Shown here piece after piece: positions 34,763 through 44,663 of a stretch of 64,000 nt of DNA. The notes under the pieces were generated by a model. That model did no database searches and was not told the DNA's origin. It saw only the letters and a program-made list of their open reading frames with translations. Source of the stretch: Lobulomyces angularis (lineage: Eukaryota; Chytridiomycota; Chytridiomycetes; Lobulomycetales; Lobulomycetaceae); contig JADHYX010000065.1 of NCBI GenBank assembly GCA_027604685.1, positions 1 through 64,000 on the forward strand. Direction: 5' to 3'. The position numbers and the translations under genes are program-made. Position 1 is the stretch's first letter, and every line of letters starts with the position of its first letter.

Positions 34763-35555
34763 ATGTCGAATAAAACCTTTTTTGATCTACGTAACGTCAG
34801 CTGTTCCAGCTGCAAACAGCGCGTTTCGCCGTGTGTCGATGAACTGGAGCAGTCGATGACCAATCACTTTTCACCGCACTTGCATGCTCACTACAGCGAC
34901 TCCTTCAAATCTTGCTTCTGCGAAACTTCAGAGCAACGTAGGGTCTTTAGCAAATGCATTACTGACTATAAAGTAAATGTTCCTTCTTCTTCATCGTCAA
35001 GTTGTAAGGTCTTCCACAATTTTCCTTCCGCATACCAGCTTCCAACTCTTTGTGAATCTAATCCAATCCCCAAAGAATTTTTTTTAGACTATTGTAATAA
35101 AAAAATATAATTTTTATTTTATTTTATTATTAATTTTTAGATAATCAATATTACCAAAAAAATTCAATCAACACAATACAGACACATTCTGAATTTCAAT
35201 TTTGGCCTCTAATATTTTTACTTTTAAGTTTAACCACATTTATTATGATAGCTTTATTTATAAGAAAAAAATGTGTTGAGGGTGATGCATTAGAAGATTT
35301 TAACACTAATATTCCTCTAGAAGATAGAAATTTATATCATTATCATCAAGAATTTGGTGATGAACAATTGCCAAAGGTGAAAAAAAAAAGTTCTTTTTCT
35401 TTCAACTTTGAGTTCCAAATTAAATATTTATTTTTTTATTTTAATTTTTTCTTTTTAAAACTTTCTGTTAGTATGAAGGAAGGGAAATTATAACTTTACC
35501 GGATAAAAGTTATAAGATAGGTAATGAAGTGGAAAGTAACGAAATAAAAACATAA
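34763..35555 (+). CDS. Cys-rich single-pass membrane protein, family member A
   Basis: Three exons. Exon 1 (to about 35088) encodes MSNKTFFDLRNVSCSSCKQR and a hydrophilic ectodomain with cysteines in CSSCKQRVSPC, SCFCE, KCITDY, SSCKVF and LCESNPIPKEFF. Exon 2 (from 35143, phase 1) gives a membrane segment (FWPLIFLLLSLTTFIMIALF) followed by RKK and the conserved DRNLYHYHQEFGDEQLPK. Exon 3 (phase 0) adds YEGREIITLPDKSYKIG and a short tail ending at TAA 35553-35555. No signal peptide is visible; the basic residues after the helix and the N-terminal sequon predict an outside N-terminus. It is the most diverged of the five paralogues and its GC content in exon 1 is notably higher. Function unknown. 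Confidence 0.78.
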
Positions 35556-36167
35556 CTCGGATCCCTTTTTTTTTATTTCTCTTTTAACAATAGTAATTAT
35601 TTTCTTTATAATATTTATAATTTTTTTTTTATTTACGTTATGAGATAAATATTGAAAAGTTGGACAATAGGATTGATTATATTGAACACATTTATAAAGC
35701 TTCCTATCAGAAAGGTTCATGCAAACCAAAATGAAAATTCAGAAAAATGTTGCTATTTGAGTACCTTGTAGATTTTAATAATCTACAGTAATTATGATAC
35801 TAGAATAATCTCAAAGATAAACCAATTACAATTAAACCATTAAAAAAAACCAATAGATCCAAGTTATTAAAAAAAATAAAAAAAACCTTAAAAATTGACC
35901 AGCGTTACTGGAATTTTTCAAATATAGTTCAATTTGAGGTCTCTAAATCTAACCTGTATAAATCAAAAATACTCTTGTCTATTTTGTTTTATGCCACTAT
36001 GCATAGATTCGTCGGGGTTCTGATTTGGATTGATTTGTGTAAGCTATACATTTCCCCTAAGTTTACCTCTAAAAAATTTTATATAATAAATTGCTAAAAT
36101 TTAAAAGTGTAAATAAAACTAGAGAAATTAAAAAAGAATAAGAAAAAAAAAATCCCTATTTATTTTT

Positions 36168-36524
36168 TTATTTTGCACCTTCAAAAGGAGTCAAACAAAC
36201 GGTTTCTAAAGTGTGAATGTTTGTTCTAAGTAGTTTTAAATTTTCATCTCCATCTTTATCCTAATAATATATGATATATTTTGAGGAAGATGGAGACCAT
36301 GCATATCCAAACGTGGGAAGGTTAAAAAAAATAAAAGTGGAACATAATTACATAAAAGTGGAACATAATTACCTGATGTCATGAGTTAGATGAGTTAAGA
36401 CCACTTTACGGCATTCATTTAAACCTTGAAGATTTAGCGGCAATGGTTGAATTTCAACTTGAAGATTACTGTTTTTATTAGGCCAAGTGCTAAAAGGCAA
36501 TATATTAACCATCATGAAAATTTT
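36168..36524 (-). pseudogene. Coding remnant of an unrecognised protein
   Basis: On the minus strand one block reads VNILPFSTWPNKNSNLQVEI and PLPLNLQGLNECRKVVLTHL up to a GT donor near 36372. A second reads GDENLKLLRTNIHTLETVCL and ends TPFEGAK with TAA at 36168-36170. Both look like real protein. The only plausible splice joins them out of frame and hits a stop, so I class it as decayed or frameshifted. No family was recognised. Confidence 0.35.
36332..36373. repeat. 21-bp direct repeat, two copies
   Basis: The unit ATAAAAGTGGAACATAATTAC occurs twice head to tail. It falls in the intron-like part of the coding remnant and may have arisen by slippage. Confidence 0.85.
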
Positions 36525-36926
36525 GGAGCCTTATGAGCAGCATCAGTGAAGAATTCAACGTTATTAACAGTAGAAATGATCTTTATTAAACAATAGAATT
36601 TTGTTGTGGCAAAGTGGAGGCTGGTTCTCAGCACACAGAAAACAATGGTTGAAAAAAGTCCTATTTTTTTTTTGTAGGTTGTAAGTTTTATTTCAAAAAC
36701 TCTTCTTTTTATTTAATCTGTTACTTCGGCATATTTTTTTATACTTTTTTTATACTTTTTCTTTTGTGCTAGTCAATCTATTTTTTAAGATATTCAGCAC
36801 AACCCTGCCCCAATCCATTAGGGTTTTCCTAAAAGTAAAAGATTTTTGCTTTGAAAAATTAAAAAAATGTAAATTATAAAATTTCAACATAGAATATAAA
36901 CTTTTTGATAAAAAAAAGAAAATAAA

Positions 36927-37984
36927 ATGAATTCCTCTTCCTCAAACGAAACCGTAGTTGATTATTTTGGTGGTACTAAATTAAAATGTGACACCTGTTA
37001 CGTTAAATGTTCAAATGAGTTTGAAGATTTGATTTACCTCGATCCCTTACCATTCAACAAGTTAAAGATGTCATTTTCAAATTGTTTTTGTAAAAATATA
37101 GATGAATTATTTGAAACTTATAATTTGACTATGTGTAACACTTATCCTGCTTCTTCAGTTGAAATTTGTAAAACAAGTTACCATGGATTTACCAGTCCCG
37201 GTGACGGTATAAGCAGCAGAGTTTGCAAATTAAATCGGATTCCTGAAGAATTTTTTTCTCAATATCGTAATTATAAAAGAAACACCTTTTTATTCTTTTT
37301 TAATTTTGGTTTTTTTATTTTTTTTATTTTTGGTTAGGTGCTAAACTTGTTGCTGACGATGTTGAAGATTATCCCCCCCAGTCTTTTATTCCACAAGAAA
37401 AAGAAAGAAAAGATTTGGGATCTGTACCATATGTGGTACTTACCATATTTTCTTTGTTGGCGGCTTTTTTAATTATGTTGAAATTGGAGAAAAATAGAAA
37501 AAGGACAAATCAAGTTTTTAATCCTTCATTACCTTCAGATGTTGTCATCCCTTTGAATGAAAGAAGTTTATACTATTATCAAGAGGAGTTTGGTGATGAA
37601 CAGTTACCTAAGGTAAGAAAAATCCTTTCATTCTATTTTATTTTATTTTATTTTTTTTTTATATATATTCATATAAAAATAAAAAAATGAAATTATATCA
37701 ATTTAATACACTAAATTTTTATTATTTTTTTATTTTTGTAGTATTGCAGTGATTTGGAATTTCAACCGTCTAACGAAGACATTCCTTTACAAGTTCTAAA
37801 TTCTGACGTTATTAATACAACAACAACAGCAGGACTACCAACGTTTGAAGAATCTCAAGTTTCTACAGGACAAAGCATTGACCAGGGTGAAACTTTGAAT
37901 GAATTACCGCAGAATGAGAATATCGGTAATGTAACTGCGGATTCTATTATTCTAGTACCGTTATCGTCAAATGAGCAACTTTAA
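36927..37984 (+). CDS. Cys-rich single-pass membrane protein, family member B
   Basis: Three exons with the family's structure. Exon 1: MNSSSSNETVVDYFGGTKLK, then CDTCYVKC, SNCFCKN, TMCNTYPASSVEICKT and VCKLNRIPEEFF. Exon 2 (phase 1, from about 37338): ectodomain stalk, membrane segment (VPYVVLTIFSLLAAFLIML), basic stop-transfer residues (KLEKNRKRTNQ), then NERSLYYYQEEFGDEQLPK. Exon 3 (phase 0, from 37742): YCSDLEFQPSNEDIPLQVLN and an acidic, Thr/Gln-rich tail (TFEESQVSTGQSIDQGETLN). Sequons near the N-terminus and positive charges after the helix suggest N-out, C-in without a cleaved signal. Intact. Its 3' half is almost identical to pseudogene D. Confidence 0.82.
37560..37960 (+). repeat. 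Inverted-repeat arm shared with 40810-41245
   Basis: From about the RTNQV codons of exon 2, through all of intron 2, to near the end of exon 3, gene B and pseudogene D are nearly identical at the DNA level, intron included, and lie in opposite orientation about 2.9 kb apart. Upstream of this tract the two genes differ strongly. The second arm is at about 40810-41245 on the minus strand. Confidence 0.8.
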
Positions 37985-38668
37985 TACCAATCAACCTTAA
38001 GTTGTGTAAATGAACTATTTTTTTTTTTACCATAAAAAACATTTAATTATATAAAAAAATTGCAGAGCAAAAAATGTTTTTTTTTTTTTTTCATTGAGTG
38101 ATTTTAAAAAATTGTTTTTACTATTGTTCTTTATTTTGTAATTTTTTTCTTTTTTTTTTTTTGTTTTCTTAGATCATTTACATACATTAGATATTGTTAG
38201 TTTATTGTGCATGATTTTATAATATATATAGACGCTATTTTTATTTTTATTTTTTTTGTTTTTTTTTGTTACAAGTTGATTTGAAAAAGTTGTTTGGATA
38301 GTCTATTATTTAGTTTTAAAACATGATTAAGTTTTTTAAATTATGGTGCTTTTTAATATTTTAATATATTATAAGCAACTTATTTGTTTTTTTAAATTCA
38401 AAAGTAAAAAAGTTCTGTGTCTGTTTATTTTTATCAACTCCCTTATTTTATTTTATATTTTTTTCACAATGCATGAAAACTTTAGTTGAATAATAATATG
38501 TTTAAAAAAATACATTATTGTTAAGTAAATGAGCTATAAAAAAAAAAAAATGCAGTAAACCAGTAACTCCAATCAATTGAAAAAGAGCATCTGTACTTTT
38601 CAACTTTATTTAATCACTTATAGTTTTTTCAAAAACTTAAAAACTTACGCACTTTTTTGATATTAATC
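37985..38668. other. Convergent spacer between family genes B and C
   Basis: 680 bases rich in T tracts between two convergent stops. No further family copy or other feature was found. Confidence 0.4.
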
Positions 38669-39759
38669 CTAAGGTTGATCAGAATTGGCGATTTGCTCGT
38701 ATGATGTTAAGGGTATGGAAACACTAGTTTCGTTTCTTTCTGTAATTTCTGAATCAACATTCTGTTGTGTTTCTATTGAAATTTCACCTCGCTCAACGTT
38801 TAGTTCTGTGGAAAGTTGAGACTCTTCAAAGGTCGGTAGTGGAGGAATGGTGGTAGTAGTATTACTGCTTGAATGTAGAGGTTGTAAAGATATGTTTTCA
38901 TTAAATGGTTGATAATCAAAATCACTTGCATCTTTTGTATACTACAAAAAATAAAAATTTGTTAAAAACAGTTAATTAATTTAAATTGTATATAGATAAA
39001 AAATAAAATTATTTATCAATTTATTTAATTCAAAAAAAAAAAAAAATTACAAACAAAAGTAATAAATGTTTACCTTAGGTAACTGTTCATCACCAAACTC
39101 TTCTTGATAATAGTATAAACTTCTTTCATTCAAAGGAATGACAACATTTGAAGGTATTGTGGGATTAATATTTGGAGGTGGTCGCATTAATACAGCGTTA
39201 AACTTCCACCTAACAAGAACAGCCAACAGTAAAGCGAATATAAATAAGAATAGAAAAGGTCTATAATCAAAATTTTTTTTTTGTTCTTCTGGCATGTAGG
39301 GCTCCGTTAAACTTTCGTTAGTTGCAAGTTTAATTCCTAGAAAATTACAAAAAAAAAGACATTAAACTCTGTTTTAAAAAATTAATTTTTTCCTTAAGTT
39401 ATTTTTATTTTATATTTTTTTAAATTTAATTTACGATAATGCACAAAAAATTCATCAGGAATTGGAGTTAAAGTGCAAGATTCATAATGCAATTCTACAT
39501 CAGGAATGGGATATCCTTCAAGGTTTTTTATACAGTTATCTGTCGATGTAACATACTGTTTACCACAGACAGTTGAATTTCCCAAAATCACATTCAACAT
39601 GTCTCGACAAAAACAGTCCTTAAATGAGCTTCGTAAATTATTGAAAGGTAACGGGTTTTTTTTAATCAAATCAGAAAAACCTGATGAGCAATTAGCATAA
39701 CAGGTACTGCAAATTAATTTCTTATTTACAAAATTATCCAAAAAGTTAGTAGAATTCAT
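38669..39759 (-). CDS. Cys-rich single-pass membrane protein, family member C
   Basis: Three exons. Exon 1 starts MNSTNFLDNFVNKKLICS (39759, chosen to match B, D and E), with CSTCYANC, DCFCRD, VCGKQYVTSTDNC and SCTLTPIPDEFF. An in-frame ATG at 39840 would add a 27-residue basic and hydrophobic leader. Exon 2: GIKLATNESL, membrane segment (PFLFLFIFALLLAVLV), RWKF, then NERSLYYYQEEFGDEQLPK. Exon 3: YTKDASDFDYQPFNENISLQ and an acidic Thr-rich tail ending at TAG 38669-38671. The frame is intact across all exons. Transcribed towards gene B. Confidence 0.82.
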
Positions 39760-40790
39760 AAATTTTTCATTAAAATTTTTTTTTTTCAAAGCTAAGTAAT
39801 TGAAAAGAATTGGAATTTTACCGTGCCCAATTACTCTCATATGACATCAGGAACTAGTTTTTATGTAGTATTATAAATCAGTTTATATACTCAACCTCCC
39901 CGGTCATGAATTCTTGGTTCCATGGAGTTTTTCTCTTGATCCTTTCAATCATGGGAATCGAAACTTCAACATTCACTTTTAGTAACTTTTTTTAAATTCA
40001 ATGCTTCTTAAACATTCATCATAAATTTTTATAACATAAATGTATAAAGTAAAAGTAAAATAAACATTTATTAATTCAATACCAACAAAATAGATTTTGA
40101 CTAACACTTTAGTTGTTGTAAAAAAATTGGGAATGTTCAAAAATGATTCTTGTGCATTTAGTATCAACATCAATTTCTATTTAATTTTAATAAAAACCAT
40201 TGTTTTCCAGCTGGGAAGTAATTTTGGAGTACCACTCCAAAATATTGACTTTGGTTTACTTTAAACTGTTTTAGAAGTTGAATTAGAATCCAATACAAAA
40301 GAGTACGTGGTCACAAATTATATGGTGCATCTTAGTATGATCTGTATCGTACATTGCAAATTAAATTTGGAAGGACGTTGCATCAAAATAAAAAATAAAC
40401 TATTTTTTTAGGAGTTTTATAGTTTCATTATATATGAAATATCAACAGTTTTTAGTTGCCTGCCTAGTATTCAAAAGCTGTTTTTTTTTTTTTTAATAGA
40501 CCTTCTTTTATCTCAACTTGCCTTTTTTCTTAGTGCTTGGCCAAAATGTTTTCTTACAATAATTTTTTTTTTTTTTTTGAAGAAATTTTATTTCACAATT
40601 TACCTAAAACTTTTATATTTCTATTTTTTCTATTTTTTTTATAAAATTTAAAAAAAAAAAAAAAAAAAAGTGAATTTAATTATATTTTCAAAAATTAATG
40701 CATTTTTTTTTTTTTAAAGTAAAATTTCTTTACATAATTGTTATTAACTTATGGAGAGTAAATATGAAATTATTAAACCTTTTCTTTTAT
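39760..40790. other. Intergenic region between family genes C and D
   Basis: 1 kb. A 29-codon plus-strand frame at 39906-39995 starts MNSWFHGVFLLILSIMG, which looks like a signal peptide but has no continuation I could find. A perfect hairpin lies at 40221-40243. The rest is AT-rich. Confidence 0.4.
40221..40243. other. Perfect inverted repeat, 10-bp arms, 3-nt loop
   Basis: ATTTTGGAGT and ACTCCAAAAT flank ACC. The arms contain G and C, so this is not the trivial A/T palindrome common here. It could be a terminator-like, cruciform or protein-binding site; nothing in the sequence decides. Confidence 0.6.
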
Positions 40791-41896
40791 TCATCCTGAG
40801 ATTGATTGGTATTGACAGGTTGCTGGTACTAGAATATTAGAATCCGAAATTACATTACCGATATTCTCATTCTGCTGTAATTCATTCAAAGTTTCACCCT
40901 GGTCAATGCTTTGTCCTGTAGAAACTTGAGATTCTTCAAACGTTGGTAGTCCTGCTGTTGTTGTTGTATTAATAACGTCAGAATTTAGAACTTGTAAAGG
41001 AATGTTTTCGTTAGAAGGTTGAAATTCCAAATCATTGCAATACTACAAAAATAAAAAAAATAATAAAAATTTAATATATTAAATTGATATAACTTCATTT
41101 TTTTTATTTTAATATGAATATATATAAAAAAAAAATAAAATAAAATAAAATAGAATGAAAGGATTTTTCTTACCTTAGGTAACTGTTCATCACCAAACTC
41201 CTCTTGATAATAGTATAAACTTCTTTCATTCAAAGGGATGACAACATTTGAAGGTAATGAAGGATTAGAAACTTGATTTGTCCTTTTTCTATTTTCCACT
41301 ACTTTTCTGGTAATGAAAACAGCCAAAAATATAGCTAAAATGAAAAGTACTATATAATCCAAAGGTGGTTTTATTTTTTCTGTATAAGCTGGAGAATCTG
41401 GAGGATCTGAAGAGGGAAAGGAATCGAAGTAAATTTTATTAGATAAAAGTTTAGCACCTACCAAAGTAAAAAAAATAAAAAATAAAAAATAAAGAATAAA
41501 AAATAAAAAAATAATAAAAATTTTTAAATTTTTTCATTTTAATATTTTTTATAATACGATATTTAAGAAAAACTTCGTCAGGAATTGGATTTAAATCACA
41601 GAGGTCGTGAAGTATAAACCATTCGGGTGAGGGAAATCCATAGTAAGTTGTTTTACAAATTTCAACTGATGAAGCAGGATAAGTGTTACACATTGTCAAA
41701 TTTTAAGTATCAATAACTCAGCTACATCTTTACAGAAACAGTTTGAAAATAACTTATTCAACTTCTTGAACGGTAAGGGACTGAGGTAAATTGCATCTTG
41801 AAACTCTGTGGAACAATTAACGAAGCAGGTATCACATATTAATCTACTATCACCAAAATAGTCAACTATGGTTTCGTTTGAGGAAGTGGAATTCAT
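40791..41896 (-). pseudogene. Cys-rich membrane protein, family member D, frameshifted
   Basis: It has the three-exon structure of the family and begins MNSTSSNETIVDYFGDSRLI with CDTCFVNC and SNCFCKD. Exon 1 is broken: compared with gene B one T is missing at about 41711-41716, so the frame runs into TGA at 41696-41698; the correct frame resumes at MCNTYPASSVEICKTTYYGF. Exon 2 (membrane segment IVLFILAIFLAVFI, then RKVVENRKRTNQ and the LYYYQEEFGDEQLPK motif) and most of exon 3 are open. The final residues differ from B because of further small indels near 40800-40835. The missing T lies in a short T run, so a sequencing error is possible. Confidence 0.7.
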
Positions 41897-42620
41897 TTTA
41901 TTTCCTATTCAATAAATTTAATTTTTTTTTTTTCATTTTTTTTATTTTTTCAAAGCAAAAAAAAAATATTTTCTTGAAAAGTTTTTAAGCACTTGAATAC
42001 AATGAAAAAACAGTGAAAATACCGTACAATGCAATACAATGAACCGCAAAGGGTTACAGAGGATTATTACAGCGAACTGCAGATGAGAAATAAATGAAAT
42101 ATATTCCCAATTGACTTTCACTCACCGCCTAGTGTTTTTCCAAGTTTATTTTTAACAAATTTCTTCAGCTTTTGTAAAACCTTTATAATCTTGCAATTTG
42201 TTTTGGCACAAATTTTTAATTGAATTTTATTTTTCTATTTTATTTCTATTCTTTTTTATTTTATTTTATTTTATTTCCTTTTTATTTTATTTTTTTTCAT
42301 TGTTTGATTTTTGAAAATTTAAAAAACTCAAAATTTTATTTTCGCAGTAATCTAAATTTTCTATATTTCTAAATCTTTTTTTTTTTTAATGAAATCTTTT
42401 TAACTAAAAATAAAATAAAAATAAAAATAAATAAATCAGTTATTTTTCATTTTGTTTTTATTTAAAATTACTTTGGTGAAAAAAAAAAAAATATGTTGTT
42501 ACCTTTTTTTTTTTGAAACATCATTTATCCACAGAACTTGATTTTATTTCATGAAGAGTAGAGATTTAAAATAATTTCATCTCCTTTTTTTTATTTAGTT
42601 TTTTTACCAAAAATACAAAT
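41897..42620. other. Intergenic region between family genes D and E
   Basis: 720 bases. 42000-42200 is mixed; 42230-42310 is a T-rich block of TTTTA-type repeats. No gene was seen. It should hold the promoter of D and the 3' end of E. Confidence 0.4.
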
Positions 42621-43590
42621 TTAAATTGAATTGACAGTTTGCTCGTTCGTTGTTGTAGGTATTGAAATGGTAGTTTCCGCGTTTTCTATACTTTCTGTAT
42701 TACCACTCTGTTGTATTTCATTCAAAGTTTCACCTTGTTCAATGTTTTGTCCTGTTGAAACTTGAGACTCTTCAAAAGTTGGTGGTCCAGCCACAGTAGT
42801 AGTATTAGTTGTAGTGTCAGAATTAAGCACTTGTAAAGAAATATCTTCCCTAGAAGGCTCATAATTAAAGTCACTAGCATCTTTTGTATACTAATAAAAA
42901 AAAGAAAAAAAGGGTGATAATAAAAAATAATAAAAGAGTTTTTTACCTTGGGTAACTGCTCATCACCAAATTCCTCTTGGTAATAATACAGACTTCTTTC
43001 ATTCAAAGGAATGGCATTGTTTGAAGGTACCGCGGTGGTATTAAAATTTTGCTCTGTCGTTGTGTCCTCACTCCATTTTTTTTTGACAATAGCAAGTACG
43101 AAGAAAGTAAATAAAAATGGTATTATAAATGGTCTAGGGTCAAGATTATTTTCTACAATTGCTACTTCAGGTGTTTTGTTGGACGTTAATTTCCTTTCTA
43201 AACAAAAAATAAAAAAATATTTTTTTTTTTTTTATAAAAAGAGAAAAAAAAAAAAAAAGAACATTCATTACCATATAAAGAAATGATTTCTGGAGGAATT
43301 GGATTCAAAGCACAAATCTGCGGAAGAATTTGTTTATCTGGGATGGGAAGTCCACCATAATTTGATATACAAATTTCGGTCGAAGGATCATATGATTCAT
43401 AGCAGCGAGCGTTAGATACATCATTACAAAAACAACCTAAAAATATGTTACTTAACTTCTCTATAGTATAAATTTTAAGGAAGGTATAAAATTCTTTTGA
43501 ACAAAGCTTTTCATGACAACTACTGCAAAGTAATTTGCTACTTTCGAAGTATTCGTAGAGGGTATCATTACTGTTTGAGGTAGAATTCAT
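42621..43590 (-). CDS. Cys-rich single-pass membrane protein, family member E
   Basis: Three exons. Exon 1: MNSTSNSNDTLYEYFESSKL with CSSCHEKLC, GCFCND, RCYESYDPSTEIC and ICALNPIPPEII. Exon 2 (phase 1): stalk, membrane segment (PFIIPFLFTFFVLAIV), KKKW, then NERSLYYYQEEFGDEQLPK. Exon 3 (phase 0): YTKDASDFNYEPSREDISLQ and a tail with TFEESQVSTGQNIEQGETLN, stop at 42621-42623. The frame is intact. Its tail is close to those of B and D, its exon 3 start is close to C, and its ectodomain is distinct. The start was chosen by alignment; an ATG five codons upstream is also in frame. Confidence 0.82.
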
Positions 43591-44663
43591 TTTTATAATT
43601 ATCAAAAAAAAAAATAGAATTTTAATTTCAAAGCAAATATTTTTTCTAATAAAAACCCCAAATAAAAAAACTGCACCCCTTTTTCTTCAGAAGGGTAATA
43701 GTTTATAAATATAGAAACTGTCAAATCAAGTCTAAATTATTGTCTTTTTCAATTAACATAAACAATTTGAATCAAGTTTGTTTTCAGTTTTTTTATAAGT
43801 AAATAGTTTGTAAAATAGATGATATGATCCAAAACACTTAAGTAATATGAATTAGAATTCACCTTAGACAATTATCCATAATTTACAGTTAGAAGGTTAG
43901 CTCAGCTTTTAAAACTAAGTAGATTTGACTAATTCAATAGTCAGGAAAACCGAAAATCGTGAAAGTTTGGAAATTATTCAATTAGTTTATGATCATAAAA
44001 CAAACAATAAGTTTTTTTTCAATTACAAGAAAAAAAAAAAATTGATATTATAATATAAAGGCAATTTGCACTTTTATTTCTTACTATTTAACACTTTATT
44101 TCAGCCAGAAAATAGTGTTTCAATCAAAACTACATTTTTCATACTTACCGTTTACTAAACTTGTGGTGATAATAGGTATTTGCATTTTGTTTAACTGTTT
44201 TATTTGTTTTTTATTTTTTATTTTATTTTCTATTATGCGTTTTTGATATGCTAAATAACATTTTTGACATTTACTAAAAATGGTTTTTTATAGTGTAAAT
44301 TTCTCAACAATTTATAGTACAACTAACAGAATTGATCATTAGGAAAAAAAAATAGAAAATTAAAAAATATTCCTGTATTTTCTTTTTTTTTTTTCTTGAT
44401 TTTTAAAAGCTAAATAATTCTAAAAACAGCTAGAAAAAAAAAAAAAAAAAAAAAATATTCCTGTATTTCCTTTTTTTTCTTTTTTTTTAAATAATTCTAA
44501 AACAGCTAGAAAAAAAAAAAATATAGCGAAGAACAATTTTGAGCAAATTTTTGTTTTTAAAAAAAACATTAAAAAAAAAAAAAAAGATTAAAAATTAATA
44601 AATAAATTTGGTAATATCCATTGATACTTTTGAAATTAGAGGTAAGACAATAAAAAAAAAATT
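43591..44663. other. Intergenic region with an imperfect tandem duplication
   Basis: 1.07 kb between gene E and the cyclin gene, both minus. 43640-44200 is mixed in composition and should hold the gene E promoter. 44368-44520 holds a duplicated block. No gene was seen. Confidence 0.4.
44368..44520. repeat. Imperfect tandem duplication, period about 88 bp
   Basis: TATTCCTGTATTT starts at 44368 and again at 44456. Each copy ends in a AAATAATTCTAAA...CAGCTAG block followed by poly-A. The second copy has lost about 20 bases in the middle. Confidence 0.75.

Larger units (their letters stand above)
35556..36926. other. Intergenic region between family genes A and B
   Basis: 1.4 kb. 35560-36130 is AT-rich without features. 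36168-36524 (minus) contains two coding-like blocks that do not splice in frame (listed as a pseudogene). A 21-bp unit is directly repeated at 36332-36373. The final 200 bases should be the promoter of gene B. Confidence 0.45.
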
